Part shown: positions 42,549-49,144 of the stretch, in pieces | Layout: every line of letters starts with the position of its first letter | Position numbering within the stretch: the stretch's first letter is position 1 | Assembly: GCA_964528425.1 (NCBI GenBank) | Contig: CAZGTD010000011.1 | Location: forward strand, 1 to 57,485 | Direction: 5' to 3' | Length of the DNA stretch: 57,485 bases | DNA from: UBA3263 sp964528425 | GTDB taxonomy: Bacteria; Bacteroidota; Bacteroidia; Bacteroidales; Muribaculaceae | The notes under the pieces: model-generated | The model's input: the letters and a program-made list of their open reading frames with translations, nothing else | What the model was told of the DNA's origin: nothing | The model's database searches: none | Translations under genes and position numbers: made by a program

Positions 42549-43255
42549 TAGTTCAATTGATTGATAACGTGAACGGTTGATGCCGCAAACAGCGCGGCGG
42601 TTTCGGTGCGCAGGCGGTTATCGCCGAGCGATATGGGTTTGAATCCACAGGCCAGGGCCAGTTCGATTTCGGCGGGCGAAAAGTCCCCTTCAGGACCGAT
42701 GAGAATCGTGGTGTCGGCGCCGGCAACCACCTCGCGCGCAAGCAGATGACGTTCGGCCTGACGGTCGCAGTAGCATATAAACTTGCGGGCTGACCGGCAT
42801 TCCTCAATTACGTGTCTCACCGGCGTAATCGGTCTGATGGATGGAAGAACTGCCTTGAGCGACTGTTTCATCGCCGAAATGGCGATTTTTTCGATGCGTT
42901 CGATCTTTAGCTCGCGGCGCTCCGAGCGGTCGCATAGCAGCGGAATAAATTCGTTGATGCCCACTTCGGTCAGTTTTTCAACCAGCCATTCCATCCGGTC
43001 GAGATGCTTTGTTGGCGCAACGGCTACAGTAAGGTTGAATTTCCATGGCAGCGGGTGCTCCTGCGAACTGTCCACCCTTAGGAGCGAGTGCTTGTGGTGA
43101 GCGCTCATGAGGGTGCACTGATATGAGCGCCCTTTGCCGTCGATAACCTCAACGGCTTCGCCCGGCTGCATGCGCAGAACTTTGGCGCAATGGTGCGATT
43201 CCCCCTCGGGGAGCACCGGGTCGGTGGCTATGTCGGGCGCGTAGAACTGAATCAT
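42548..43255 (-). CDS. rsmE: 16S rRNA m3U1498 methyltransferase RsmE
   Basis: The product has 235 residues from ATG 43255. The frame to 43324 runs back into the permease gene. The N-terminal PUA-like domain starts MIQFYAPD and contains HHCAKVLRMQPGE. The C-terminal SPOUT knot is seen in LIGPEGDFSPAEIELA and ISLGDNRLRTETAALFA, which bind S-adenosylmethionine. It methylates N3 of U1498 in the decoding site. It is joined to the nucleoside permease by an ATGA overlap and to kdsA by one shared base. Confidence 0.94.
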   Translation of the reverse strand: MIQFYAPDIATDPVLPEGESHHCAKVLRMQPGEAVEVIDGKGRSYQCTLMSAHHKHSLLRVDSSQEHPLPWKFNLTVAVAPTKHLDRMEWLVEKLTEVGINEFIPLLCDRSERRELKIERIEKIAISAMKQSLKAVLPSIRPITPVRHVIEECRSARKFICYCDRQAERHLLAREVVAGADTTILIGPEGDFSPAEIELALACGFKPISLGDNRLRTETAALFAASTVHVINQLN

Positions 43256-44526
43256 TCTTCTTTGAAAATCAGGGCAAACAGCAGCGCCACAACAGCGGCG
43301 TAGATTGCGAATATATACCAGCATATACGCCAGCCTTCGAGGTTAATTTCGGGCGAAGCGCCGGGAGTTACGAAGTGGTTGACCACGGCCATGGCCGAGA
43401 GAGTGCCGATTGTGGCGCCAAGGCCGTTTGTCATTATCATGAACAGGCCCTGGGCGGAGCTGCGGGTCGACGGTGAGGTTACCTTGTCGACATAAAGGCC
43501 GCCGGAAACGTTGAAGAAGTCAAACGCAACGCCATAGACTATGCAGCTCAAAACAAACATCCACAATCCACCCGTGAGCTCCGGATTACCGGCTCCGAAA
43601 AGTCCGAAACGAAGAACCCAGGCCACCATCGACATTAGCATCACTCCTTTTATGCCGAAGCGTTTAAGGCAGAACGGTATCAGCAGAATGCAGAGAGTTT
43701 CGGAAACCTGCGAGAGCGAAATCAGGGCGTTGGCATTTTTTGCCGCCCAGGCATCGGCGAATTCAGGAATGTTGACAAATGAGGTTATATAGGGGTTGGC
43801 GTAGCCGTTGGTAATCTGGAGCGAAACTCCTAAAAACATGCTGAAGATGAAGAAAATGGCCATTTTCTTCTGTTTAAACAGAGTAAACGAGCGCAGGCCG
43901 AGAACGTCGATGAGTTTGGTCGACTGCGGAGTTTTGCAAATAGGGCAGGGGGGCATGCTCAGGGCGTAGGCGGCCATCAGCAGGCTCAGAAATGCCGACG
44001 TGAAGAGCTGATAGTAGCTGGTCTGGAACTTAGCCTCTTCGGGCCCTGCAAAGTTAACGAACAGCATTGCGCAGATAAAGCCGATTGTGCCCCAGATGCG
44101 GATGGGGGGGAAGGCCTTGACGGTGTCTTCGCCGGCTTTGCTCAGGGCATTGAATGCCACGGAGTTGTTGAGTCCTATTGTCGGCATGAAAAATGCGACT
44201 GAAACCGTATAGAGTGCAAAGAGAGGCCCGAATTCAATAGTTGAGGCCCCCATGCAGTAAAAGCCTGCCGCACCCATGAACAAACCGCCGATGAGCTGGC
44301 AGAGGCTCAGCATTTTCTGGGCCGGTATCCAGCGGTCGGCGATAATACCTACCACCGACGGCATAAACAGAGAAACTATGCCTTGAATGGCGTAGAACCA
44401 GCCGATTTGGGCACCCAAGCCTATCGAAAACAAAAAGTTACCCAGCGAGGTCAGGTAGGCGCCCCAGATTGCGAATTCCAGAAAGTTCAGCAGCGACAGT
44501 CGGAATTTCAGTGCGGAATTATTCAT
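43252..44526 (-). CDS. Nucleoside:H+ symporter-family MFS permease
   Basis: The 424-residue inner-membrane protein has 12 hydrophobic helices. The N-terminus LSLLNFLEFAIWGAYLTSLG is characteristic of NupG/XapB-type permeases and their Bacteroidetes relatives. PSVVGIIADRWIPAQK is the MFS loop 2-3 motif. The substrate is probably a nucleoside, but that is family inference. It overlaps the BFN nuclease gene upstream by 8 nt and rsmE downstream by 4 nt. Confidence 0.85.
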   Translation of the reverse strand: MNNSALKFRLSLLNFLEFAIWGAYLTSLGNFLFSIGLGAQIGWFYAIQGIVSLFMPSVVGIIADRWIPAQKMLSLCQLIGGLFMGAAGFYCMGASTIEFGPLFALYTVSVAFFMPTIGLNNSVAFNALSKAGEDTVKAFPPIRIWGTIGFICAMLFVNFAGPEEAKFQTSYYQLFTSAFLSLLMAAYALSMPPCPICKTPQSTKLIDVLGLRSFTLFKQKKMAIFFIFSMFLGVSLQITNGYANPYITSFVNIPEFADAWAAKNANALISLSQVSETLCILLIPFCLKRFGIKGVMLMSMVAWVLRFGLFGAGNPELTGGLWMFVLSCIVYGVAFDFFNVSGGLYVDKVTSPSTRSSAQGLFMIMTNGLGATIGTLSAMAVVNHFVTPGASPEINLEGWRICWYIFAIYAAVVALLFALIFKEE

Positions 44527-45088
44527 TTTGTGATTTCTTTTGGTTGATTATTTCGGTCAGGCGCGAGGCCTCTTCATAGTTTTCGTTGGCAACAGCCTCG
44601 TCGCGAAGTTTTTCGAGTTCTTCGACCGTAGGTTCGGGGGCAACATCGGGTTCGGTCGAGGCTGATGGTTCTTCCTGCATAACGAAGCCACATTCATGCA
44701 AGATTTCCGGGGTAGTGTAAATCGGCGCGCCGGTGCGCATGGCAATGGCAACGGCATCGGAGGTGCGCGCATCGAAGGTTACGCGGCGTTCGCCATCGGT
44801 AAAGGTTATTTCGGAGTGGAAAATGCCGTCTTCGAACTTATGGATAAACATTTCGACCATGGCAATGCCGAAAGCGTGGCTGAACGAGGCAAACAGGTCG
44901 TGGATACGGGGTCGCGGCAGGGTTATGTGTTCCATGCGGGCGGCTATTGAGCGGGCTTCGGCCTCGGCAATAATAACCGGAATACGAACCGGACCGTTGA
45001 CTTCAGCTAATATTAAAGCGTAGGCCCCGGGCGATATTTCGCCGGTGCTCATGCCCAGAACTTTAAGTCTTATGCGGTTTGTGTTCAT
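44519..45088 (-). CDS. Bifunctional nuclease (BFN/DUF151) with UVR-like C-terminal motif
   Basis: I start at ATG 45088 (189 residues), because the 45097 codon is a TTG overlapping the mnmA stop. Residues 1-130 match the BFN/DUF151 domain (EVNGPVRIPVIIAEAEARSI, FDARTSDAVAIAMRTGAPIY). This domain has DNase and RNase activity in a studied plant homologue; bacterial roles are unclear. The last 35 residues (LEKLRDEAVANENYEEASRL) resemble the UVR interaction motif of UvrB/UvrC. It lies 5 nt after mnmA and overlaps the permease gene by 8 nt. Confidence 0.85.
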   Translation of the reverse strand: MNTNRIRLKVLGMSTGEISPGAYALILAEVNGPVRIPVIIAEAEARSIAARMEHITLPRPRIHDLFASFSHAFGIAMVEMFIHKFEDGIFHSEITFTDGERRVTFDARTSDAVAIAMRTGAPIYTTPEILHECGFVMQEEPSASTEPDVAPEPTVEELEKLRDEAVANENYEEASRLTEIINQKKSQNE

Positions 45089-45093
45089 AGGCG

Positions 45094-46146
45094 TCAAAGA
45101 GTTATAACTGCCGAACCGTAGCAGATTTGCCGGTCGCGGTCGTAGATTACGGCAAATTGTCCGGGGGCGATGCCCTGAACTTTTTGGTCGCTGAGAATGC
45201 GAAAGCGGCCTTCGGATTCACGAACCAGGGTGCCGGTTATGAATTCCGGGGTGTGGCGATTCTTGAATGTTATTTCGGTTATCTCCGGGTCGCGGGTAAT
45301 CCAGTGCATTTCGTCGAGGATTATTTCGCGGCCGTATTGCTTTTCCGTGTCGTAGCCGCGACTAACGTAAACGGCGTTGTCGTGAACGTTTTTGCGCACA
45401 ACGTACCAGGGGCCGCCACTCAGACCGAGCCCTTTACGCTGACCGATGGTGTGGAACCAGTAGCCGCGGTGCTCACCGAGCTTCTTGCCGGTTTCGAGTT
45501 CGATAATCGGCCCGGGCCGTTCGCCTAAATGACGTCGGATAAAATCGTTATAGTTGATGTTCCCAAGAAAGCAAATGCCCTGGCTGTCGCGGCGGAAAGC
45601 GTTGGGAAGGTTCGCTTCTATGGCCAGACGGCGCACCTGGCTTTTGGGCATGTCGCCGATGGGAAACATTGCGTGGTCGAGCTGGGAGTAGGTTATGCGG
45701 GCCAGAAAGTCGGTTTGGTCCTTGACCGGATCGGGAGCCGTGGCCAGATAGGTCAGGCCGTCAACGCCGGTAACGGTGCGCGCGTAATGGCCGGTAGCGG
45801 TTTTGTCGAATTCGTGGCCCCAGCGTTGGTCGAAGTAGCCGAATTTGATAACGCGGTTACACATGATGTCGGGGTTGGGTGTAAGCCCCTGCTTTACCGT
45901 TTCGAGGGCGTAGCCCATAACGGAGTCCCAATATTCCTGATGGAGCGAAACAACGTTGAAGGGAAGCCCATAGCGCTGCGCTATGAACTCACACATTTCA
46001 ATGTCTTCCTCGGCCGAACAGTCACCCTCGCCGTTGTCGAGGCCTATGCGGATATAAAACAACGTAACGTCATGGCCCTGTTCAACCAGTCGGTGAACGG
46101 CCACGGCGCTATCCACACCGCCCGATATCAAAGCTGCTATCTTCAT
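45094..46146 (-). CDS. mnmA: tRNA 2-thiouridine(34) synthase MnmA
   Basis: MnmA thiolates U34 in the Lys, Glu and Gln tRNAs, using sulfur relayed from a cysteine desulfurase. The 350-residue product carries the PP-loop LISGGVDSAVAVHRL at the N-terminus. The two sulfur-transfer cysteines are in PDIMCNRVIKFG and SQGICFLGNI, and the central GHYAR and QRKGLGLSGGPWYV motifs are family-typical. It is the first protein gene after tRNA-Arg (12 nt away) and shares its promoter. Bacteroidales often carry a second MnmA-like paralogue elsewhere. Confidence 0.95.
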   Translation of the reverse strand: MKIAALISGGVDSAVAVHRLVEQGHDVTLFYIRIGLDNGEGDCSAEEDIEMCEFIAQRYGLPFNVVSLHQEYWDSVMGYALETVKQGLTPNPDIMCNRVIKFGYFDQRWGHEFDKTATGHYARTVTGVDGLTYLATAPDPVKDQTDFLARITYSQLDHAMFPIGDMPKSQVRRLAIEANLPNAFRRDSQGICFLGNINYNDFIRRHLGERPGPIIELETGKKLGEHRGYWFHTIGQRKGLGLSGGPWYVVRKNVHDNAVYVSRGYDTEKQYGREIILDEMHWITRDPEITEITFKNRHTPEFITGTLVRESEGRFRILSDQKVQGIAPGQFAVIYDRDRQICYGSAVITL

Positions 46147-46157
46147 TTCTTTATCGG

Positions 46158-46229
46158 TAGCCCCTTGGGGAATCGAACCCCAATCTAAGGTTTAGGAAAC
46201 CTCTATTCTATCCGTTGAACTAAGGAGCC
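46158..46229 (-). tRNA. tRNA-Arg (anticodon CCT)
   Basis: A 72-nt cloverleaf on the minus strand. The acceptor stem pairs 46223-46229 with 46159-46165, including a terminal G-U and one more G-U pair, and the discriminator A is at 46158. The anticodon loop TTCCTAA puts CCT at 46194-46196. The T arm has GGTTCGATTCC. CCA is not encoded. It reads AGG codons. A good promoter lies just upstream, and mnmA starts 12 nt downstream with no terminator, so the tRNA must be cut from an mRNA-containing transcript. Confidence 0.95.
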
Positions 46230-46239
46230 GAACTGACTG

Positions 46240-46271
46240 CAAAGTTAACCACTTTCCCCGAATTTTCCAAA
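46240..46271 (-). promoter_or_regulatory. Bacteroidetes promoter for tRNA-Arg and the mnmA-mfd run
   Basis: On the minus strand, TTTG (46268-46271) and TAACTTTG (46240-46247) are separated by 20 nt. The tRNA starts 11 nt after the -7 element. Confidence 0.8.
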
Positions 46272-46282
46272 TTCTAAAAATC

Positions 46283-46403
46283 GACAGGAGAACAGCAGCA
46301 ACAGTGGCCTTTGTGGACCGTAGGTTTTTAGATAGGCGCACAGAAGAAACAGGAGCCTGTGTGAGCCGTAGGTTTTTTGACAGGAGAACAGGAGAAACAG
46401 TAG
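46283..46403. repeat. 48-bp tandem repeats (two full units and part of a third)
   Basis: Units start at 46283, 46331 and 46379, exactly 48 bp apart. Units 1 and 2 agree at about 37 of 48 positions and both end in CCGTAGGTTTTT. The third unit matches for about the first 24 nt. There are no unique spacers, so it is not a CRISPR array. Confidence 0.8.
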
Positions 46404-46469
46404 CAATATGCGATGAGTGCTGTGCTCCTACCAAAAAACTCCTGTTTCTCCTGTGCTCCTGTCAAAAAA
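46373..46469. repeat. 97-nt inverted repeat built from the 48-bp unit
   Basis: The 28-nt arm at 46373-46400 matches the reverse complement of 46442-46469 at 27 of 28 positions. It is capped by T6 on one side and A6-7 on the other, so it could form a hairpin with a 41-nt loop and act as a terminator in either direction. Another inverted fragment of the unit lies within the loop. Confidence 0.75.
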
Positions 46470-46522
46470 AGGTTTTCTATCAAAAAAAGAGTGATTTTTA
46501 ACAAACATTCAGAATTCTTTTG

Positions 46523-46530
46523 TAATTTTG
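46523..46530 (+). promoter_or_regulatory. -7 element for the GxxExxY-gluQ unit
   Basis: TAATTTTG ends only 4 nt before the ATG at 46535, so the transcript would start at or next to the start codon. No TTTG is found at the -33 position. Confidence 0.5.
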
Positions 46531-46534
46531 CACA

Positions 46535-46918
46535 ATGAATATAGAAACTGTAATGCGATTGATAAAAGAGGCTGCGTATGAAGTTCGTCTTCATCTTGGT
46601 CCCGGTTATCTTGAGTCTGTCTATAAAAATGCGCTTATGTATGAGCTTATAAACCGCGGGTTATTCGCTCAAAAGGAGGTTGCAGTTCCGGTTCATTATA
46701 AAGATATCCTCGCCGGTGAATTTCGGGCCGATATTTTGGTCAATAACTCAGTCATTATAGAAGTAAAAGCCGTTCGGGAAGTCGCTCCCCAACACGAAGC
46801 TCAACTTGTTAACTATCTTACGGCTACTGGCGTAGATTATGGTTATTTAATCAACTACGGTGGTTTTGATTACCGGATAATTAGAAAATCGAGGATATAT
46901 ATTCCGCCGAAAAGATGA
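46535..46918 (+). CDS. GxxExxY protein
   Basis: The 127-residue product contains the family motif as GPGYLESVY (residues 22-30). EFRADILVNNSVIIEVKAV follows, with the Asp and the E-x-K typical of a PD-(D/E)XK-like fold. The family is widespread, often near repeats, and its function is unknown. ATG 46535 sits 4 nt after a -7 element and may be read leaderless; Met7 (46553) is the alternative. It follows the 48-bp repeat block and overlaps gluQ by 4 nt (ATGA). It is more AT-rich than gluQ. Confidence 0.85.
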   Translation: MNIETVMRLIKEAAYEVRLHLGPGYLESVYKNALMYELINRGLFAQKEVAVPVHYKDILAGEFRADILVNNSVIIEVKAVREVAPQHEAQLVNYLTATGVDYGYLINYGGFDYRIIRKSRIYIPPKR

Positions 46919-47763
46919 CGAACAGGAAAGTCAGGGGAAGGTTTGCGCCGTCGCCAACCGGCAGGATGCACCTGGGCAACGTTTATGCTGCCGTTCAGTC
47001 ATGGCTTTCCGCCAGGCGCCGGGGCGGAGAATGGATTGTAAGGATTGAAGATATCGACGCACAGCGCTCGCGCAGCGAGTATGCCGATCAGATTCTTAGC
47101 GACCTTGAATGGCTCGGCCTCGGCTGGGACGGTCCTGTTGAATTCCAGAGCCGCCGTTCGGAGTTTTATAGTGCTGCACTTGACCGCCTGGCTGCCGGCG
47201 GCCATATTTATGGATGCACCTGTTCCCGCGCCGACATTATGGCCGCGTCGGCACCGCATCAGTCCGATGGCCGGATAATCTACGGCGGTCGTTGCCGCCC
47301 CGAGGGAATGCCGCGCCGGGTAGAAATGCCTGCGGGGCGCCATTCGGTTCGTGTTTGGGTTCCTGACCGCGAAATAACTTTCGTTGACCGTAATTTTGGT
47401 CCGCAGAGTATCAACCTGGCCTTGGACTGCGGCGATTTTGTTGTTCGCCGGGCCGACGGCGGGTGGGCTTATCAGCTGGCGGTGACTGTCGATGACGCTT
47501 TGCAGGGCATAACCGAAGTTGTTCGCGGCGAAGACTTGCTTCTGTCGGCCGCACAACAGATATATTTATTTGAACTGCTTGGGTTTGTGGCTCCGGAGTA
47601 TGCTCATATTCCTCTGCTCAGGAATGAGACCGGCCAGCGTTTAGCCAAACGCGACCGGTCGGCAAATCTCGAGGTGCTCCGGCCTCGGCTGGAGCCGGAA
47701 AATGTGATGCAGATGGTTCTCGCCGGGCCTGAACTCGAAGAATGGCAAAAGTTTAGAAACTGA
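46915..47763 (+). CDS. gluQ: Glutamyl-queuosine tRNA(Asp) synthetase GluQRS
   Basis: GluQRS activates glutamate and attaches it to queuosine at position 34 of tRNA-Asp. It is a truncated GluRS paralogue of 282 residues without the anticodon-binding domain. FAPSPTGRMHLGNV is the HIGH-type motif and LAKRDRSANLEVL the KMSKS-type motif. The zinc ligands match the known pattern: Cys101, Cys103, Tyr123 and Cys127 (GCTC and YGGRC). Its likely substrate, tRNA-Asp(GUC), is encoded at 14910. It overlaps the GxxExxY gene by 4 nt, an odd partner that I regard as chance or readthrough. Confidence 0.93.
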   Translation: MTNRKVRGRFAPSPTGRMHLGNVYAAVQSWLSARRRGGEWIVRIEDIDAQRSRSEYADQILSDLEWLGLGWDGPVEFQSRRSEFYSAALDRLAAGGHIYGCTCSRADIMAASAPHQSDGRIIYGGRCRPEGMPRRVEMPAGRHSVRVWVPDREITFVDRNFGPQSINLALDCGDFVVRRADGGWAYQLAVTVDDALQGITEVVRGEDLLLSAAQQIYLFELLGFVAPEYAHIPLLRNETGQRLAKRDRSANLEVLRPRLEPENVMQMVLAGPELEEWQKFRN

Positions 47764-47767
47764 GTTG

Positions 47768-47789
47768 AGGCGTTTATGCATAAACGCCT
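47768..47789 (+). terminator. Palindrome after gluQ, possible weak terminator
   Basis: AGGCGTTTAT (47768-47777) pairs perfectly with ATAAACGCCT (47780-47789) around a 2-nt centre. The following T run is short. Confidence 0.5.
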
Positions 47790-47827
47790 TATTCGTGGTT
47801 AAAATGGGAACAAATTTGGCTAAAATG

Positions 47828-47857
47828 TTGTTAATTCGGAATTTTTTCGTAAATTTG
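47828..47857 (+). promoter_or_regulatory. Bacteroidetes promoter for the 47891 surface-protein cluster
   Basis: TTG at 47828-47830 and TAAATTTG at 47850-47857 are separated by 19 nt. The short leader contains a six-codon ORF (47867-47887) ending 3 nt before the true start. Confidence 0.6.
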
Positions 47858-47890
47858 CCCCGAATTATGCTTGAAAATCAACCGTAATTG

Positions 47891-49111
47891 ATGATAAAAA
47901 AGCTTTTAACCTCGCTTATGGCGGTTGCCGCATCGACGGCTCTCTCCTTGGCCGCGTCCCCGGTATGGAGGGCGCAGAAACAGTCGGTCTACGAACCCTC
48001 TGCCGATGGCAACGCTCTGATTTTCAGTTTTGATGCTTATTATGTTTATAACCCCGAAGGTCAACCGATTGAAACAACAACTATTGACTTCGATGGCGTT
48101 AAGCAGCGTACTCTGACTACTTATACCGACGGCCGGCCTACCCGCGAACTGACCGAACAACTCGACGGCGACGAATGGAAGCGGGTGAAGCTGCGCGAGC
48201 GTACCTACGACTCCAGAACCGGAATCATAACCTCAAATGTCGAAAAATATTATATCGACGGCAAAGAAATGCCCGGCAATTGCTATCGCCGTTTGATTCG
48301 CCGCGATGACGCCGGAAATGTGAGCGAAGTGACGATTGCTGTTCTGTTTCAAGGCCGCTACGACGCCACTCAGAAAATCACCGTTCAGCCAAATTCAATA
48401 TCTGTTAGCGAACTGGAGTATGCAACGAGCTCCTGGCGCACAACCGTTGAGTACACCGACATAGTATGGGATCGCACCGACGGCCAGATTGTCAGTATCG
48501 ACGACCTGTTTACCGGTGCCAACCGCATAGCTTCGGCTCATTTCGTTAACCCTAACGGCAATAAACCGTATTATGATTACGACATAGCCGCCACCTATGG
48601 CGACGGCAACGACTTTGACTGTACAATCACCGGACTGTATCAGGAAATTGCCGACGCTGTCGTTACGCGGCAGTATCGCGAAAAAACCGATCCGGATGGA
48701 TTGGCCACATATGAAATGATAACCGGCTACGATGTTGTTGACTCGGCCGAGCCTGCCGAACTCTATCGCGAGGAACTGCAGGTCGATTCCTGGGGCCTGG
48801 AAATCCTGTATCGCGAGTCGAGCTGGCTCGAAGGCGATCCGGAACCGGTTGTTGACGTTGAGCGAACTACCGACGTGACCTATGACGCCACAGTGGGCTA
48901 TCCTGTTCAGGCAGTTGCACGCGAGGACGGTCAGCTTATATCGCGTGTCGATTTCGCCGACTATGTTGACTGCAGCCAGTTGGGCTCTGTGCGCGACCTT
49001 AGTGTCCCCGCCCGGGACAAACAGATATTCTTTAACCTCAGGGGACAGCGCGTAAGCGACTCCTTCCGAGGCATAAAAGTCAGTAAATATGGTGCGCAGG
49101 CACACTATTAA
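47891..49111 (+). CDS. Secreted protein of unknown function
   Basis: The product has 406 residues from ATG 47891 (a TTG at 47888 also opens the frame). The signal peptide ends near SLAAS. The body consists of repeating beta-strand pairs with Tyr/Asp turns, such as FDAYYVYNPEGQPIETTTID and YTDGRPTRELTEQL, reminiscent of YD/RHS-like or LolA-type beta sheets. The C-terminus, KQIFFNLRGQRVSDSFRGIK, looks like the short 'YNLQGQRV...GIYI' end domain of many Bacteroidales exported proteins. Function unknown. It lies 33 nt before the first DUF4493 lipoprotein gene and probably shares its transcript. Confidence 0.7.
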   Translation: MIKKLLTSLMAVAASTALSLAASPVWRAQKQSVYEPSADGNALIFSFDAYYVYNPEGQPIETTTIDFDGVKQRTLTTYTDGRPTRELTEQLDGDEWKRVKLRERTYDSRTGIITSNVEKYYIDGKEMPGNCYRRLIRRDDAGNVSEVTIAVLFQGRYDATQKITVQPNSISVSELEYATSSWRTTVEYTDIVWDRTDGQIVSIDDLFTGANRIASAHFVNPNGNKPYYDYDIAATYGDGNDFDCTITGLYQEIADAVVTRQYREKTDPDGLATYEMITGYDVVDSAEPAELYREELQVDSWGLEILYRESSWLEGDPEPVVDVERTTDVTYDATVGYPVQAVAREDGQLISRVDFADYVDCSQLGSVRDLSVPARDKQIFFNLRGQRVSDSFRGIKVSKYGAQAHY

Positions 49112-49144
49112 AGATATTCAATTAAACCAATCAAAAAAGTTTGT

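Noticed and set aside
46283..46470. CRISPR array
   Set aside because: Units are directly adjacent and diverged, with no unique spacers, and no cas gene is present.
46192..46501. Open frames on both strands in the 48-bp repeat block
   Set aside because: They merely translate the repeats (16-residue period) and lack starts with ribosome-binding sites; I treat the block as non-coding.
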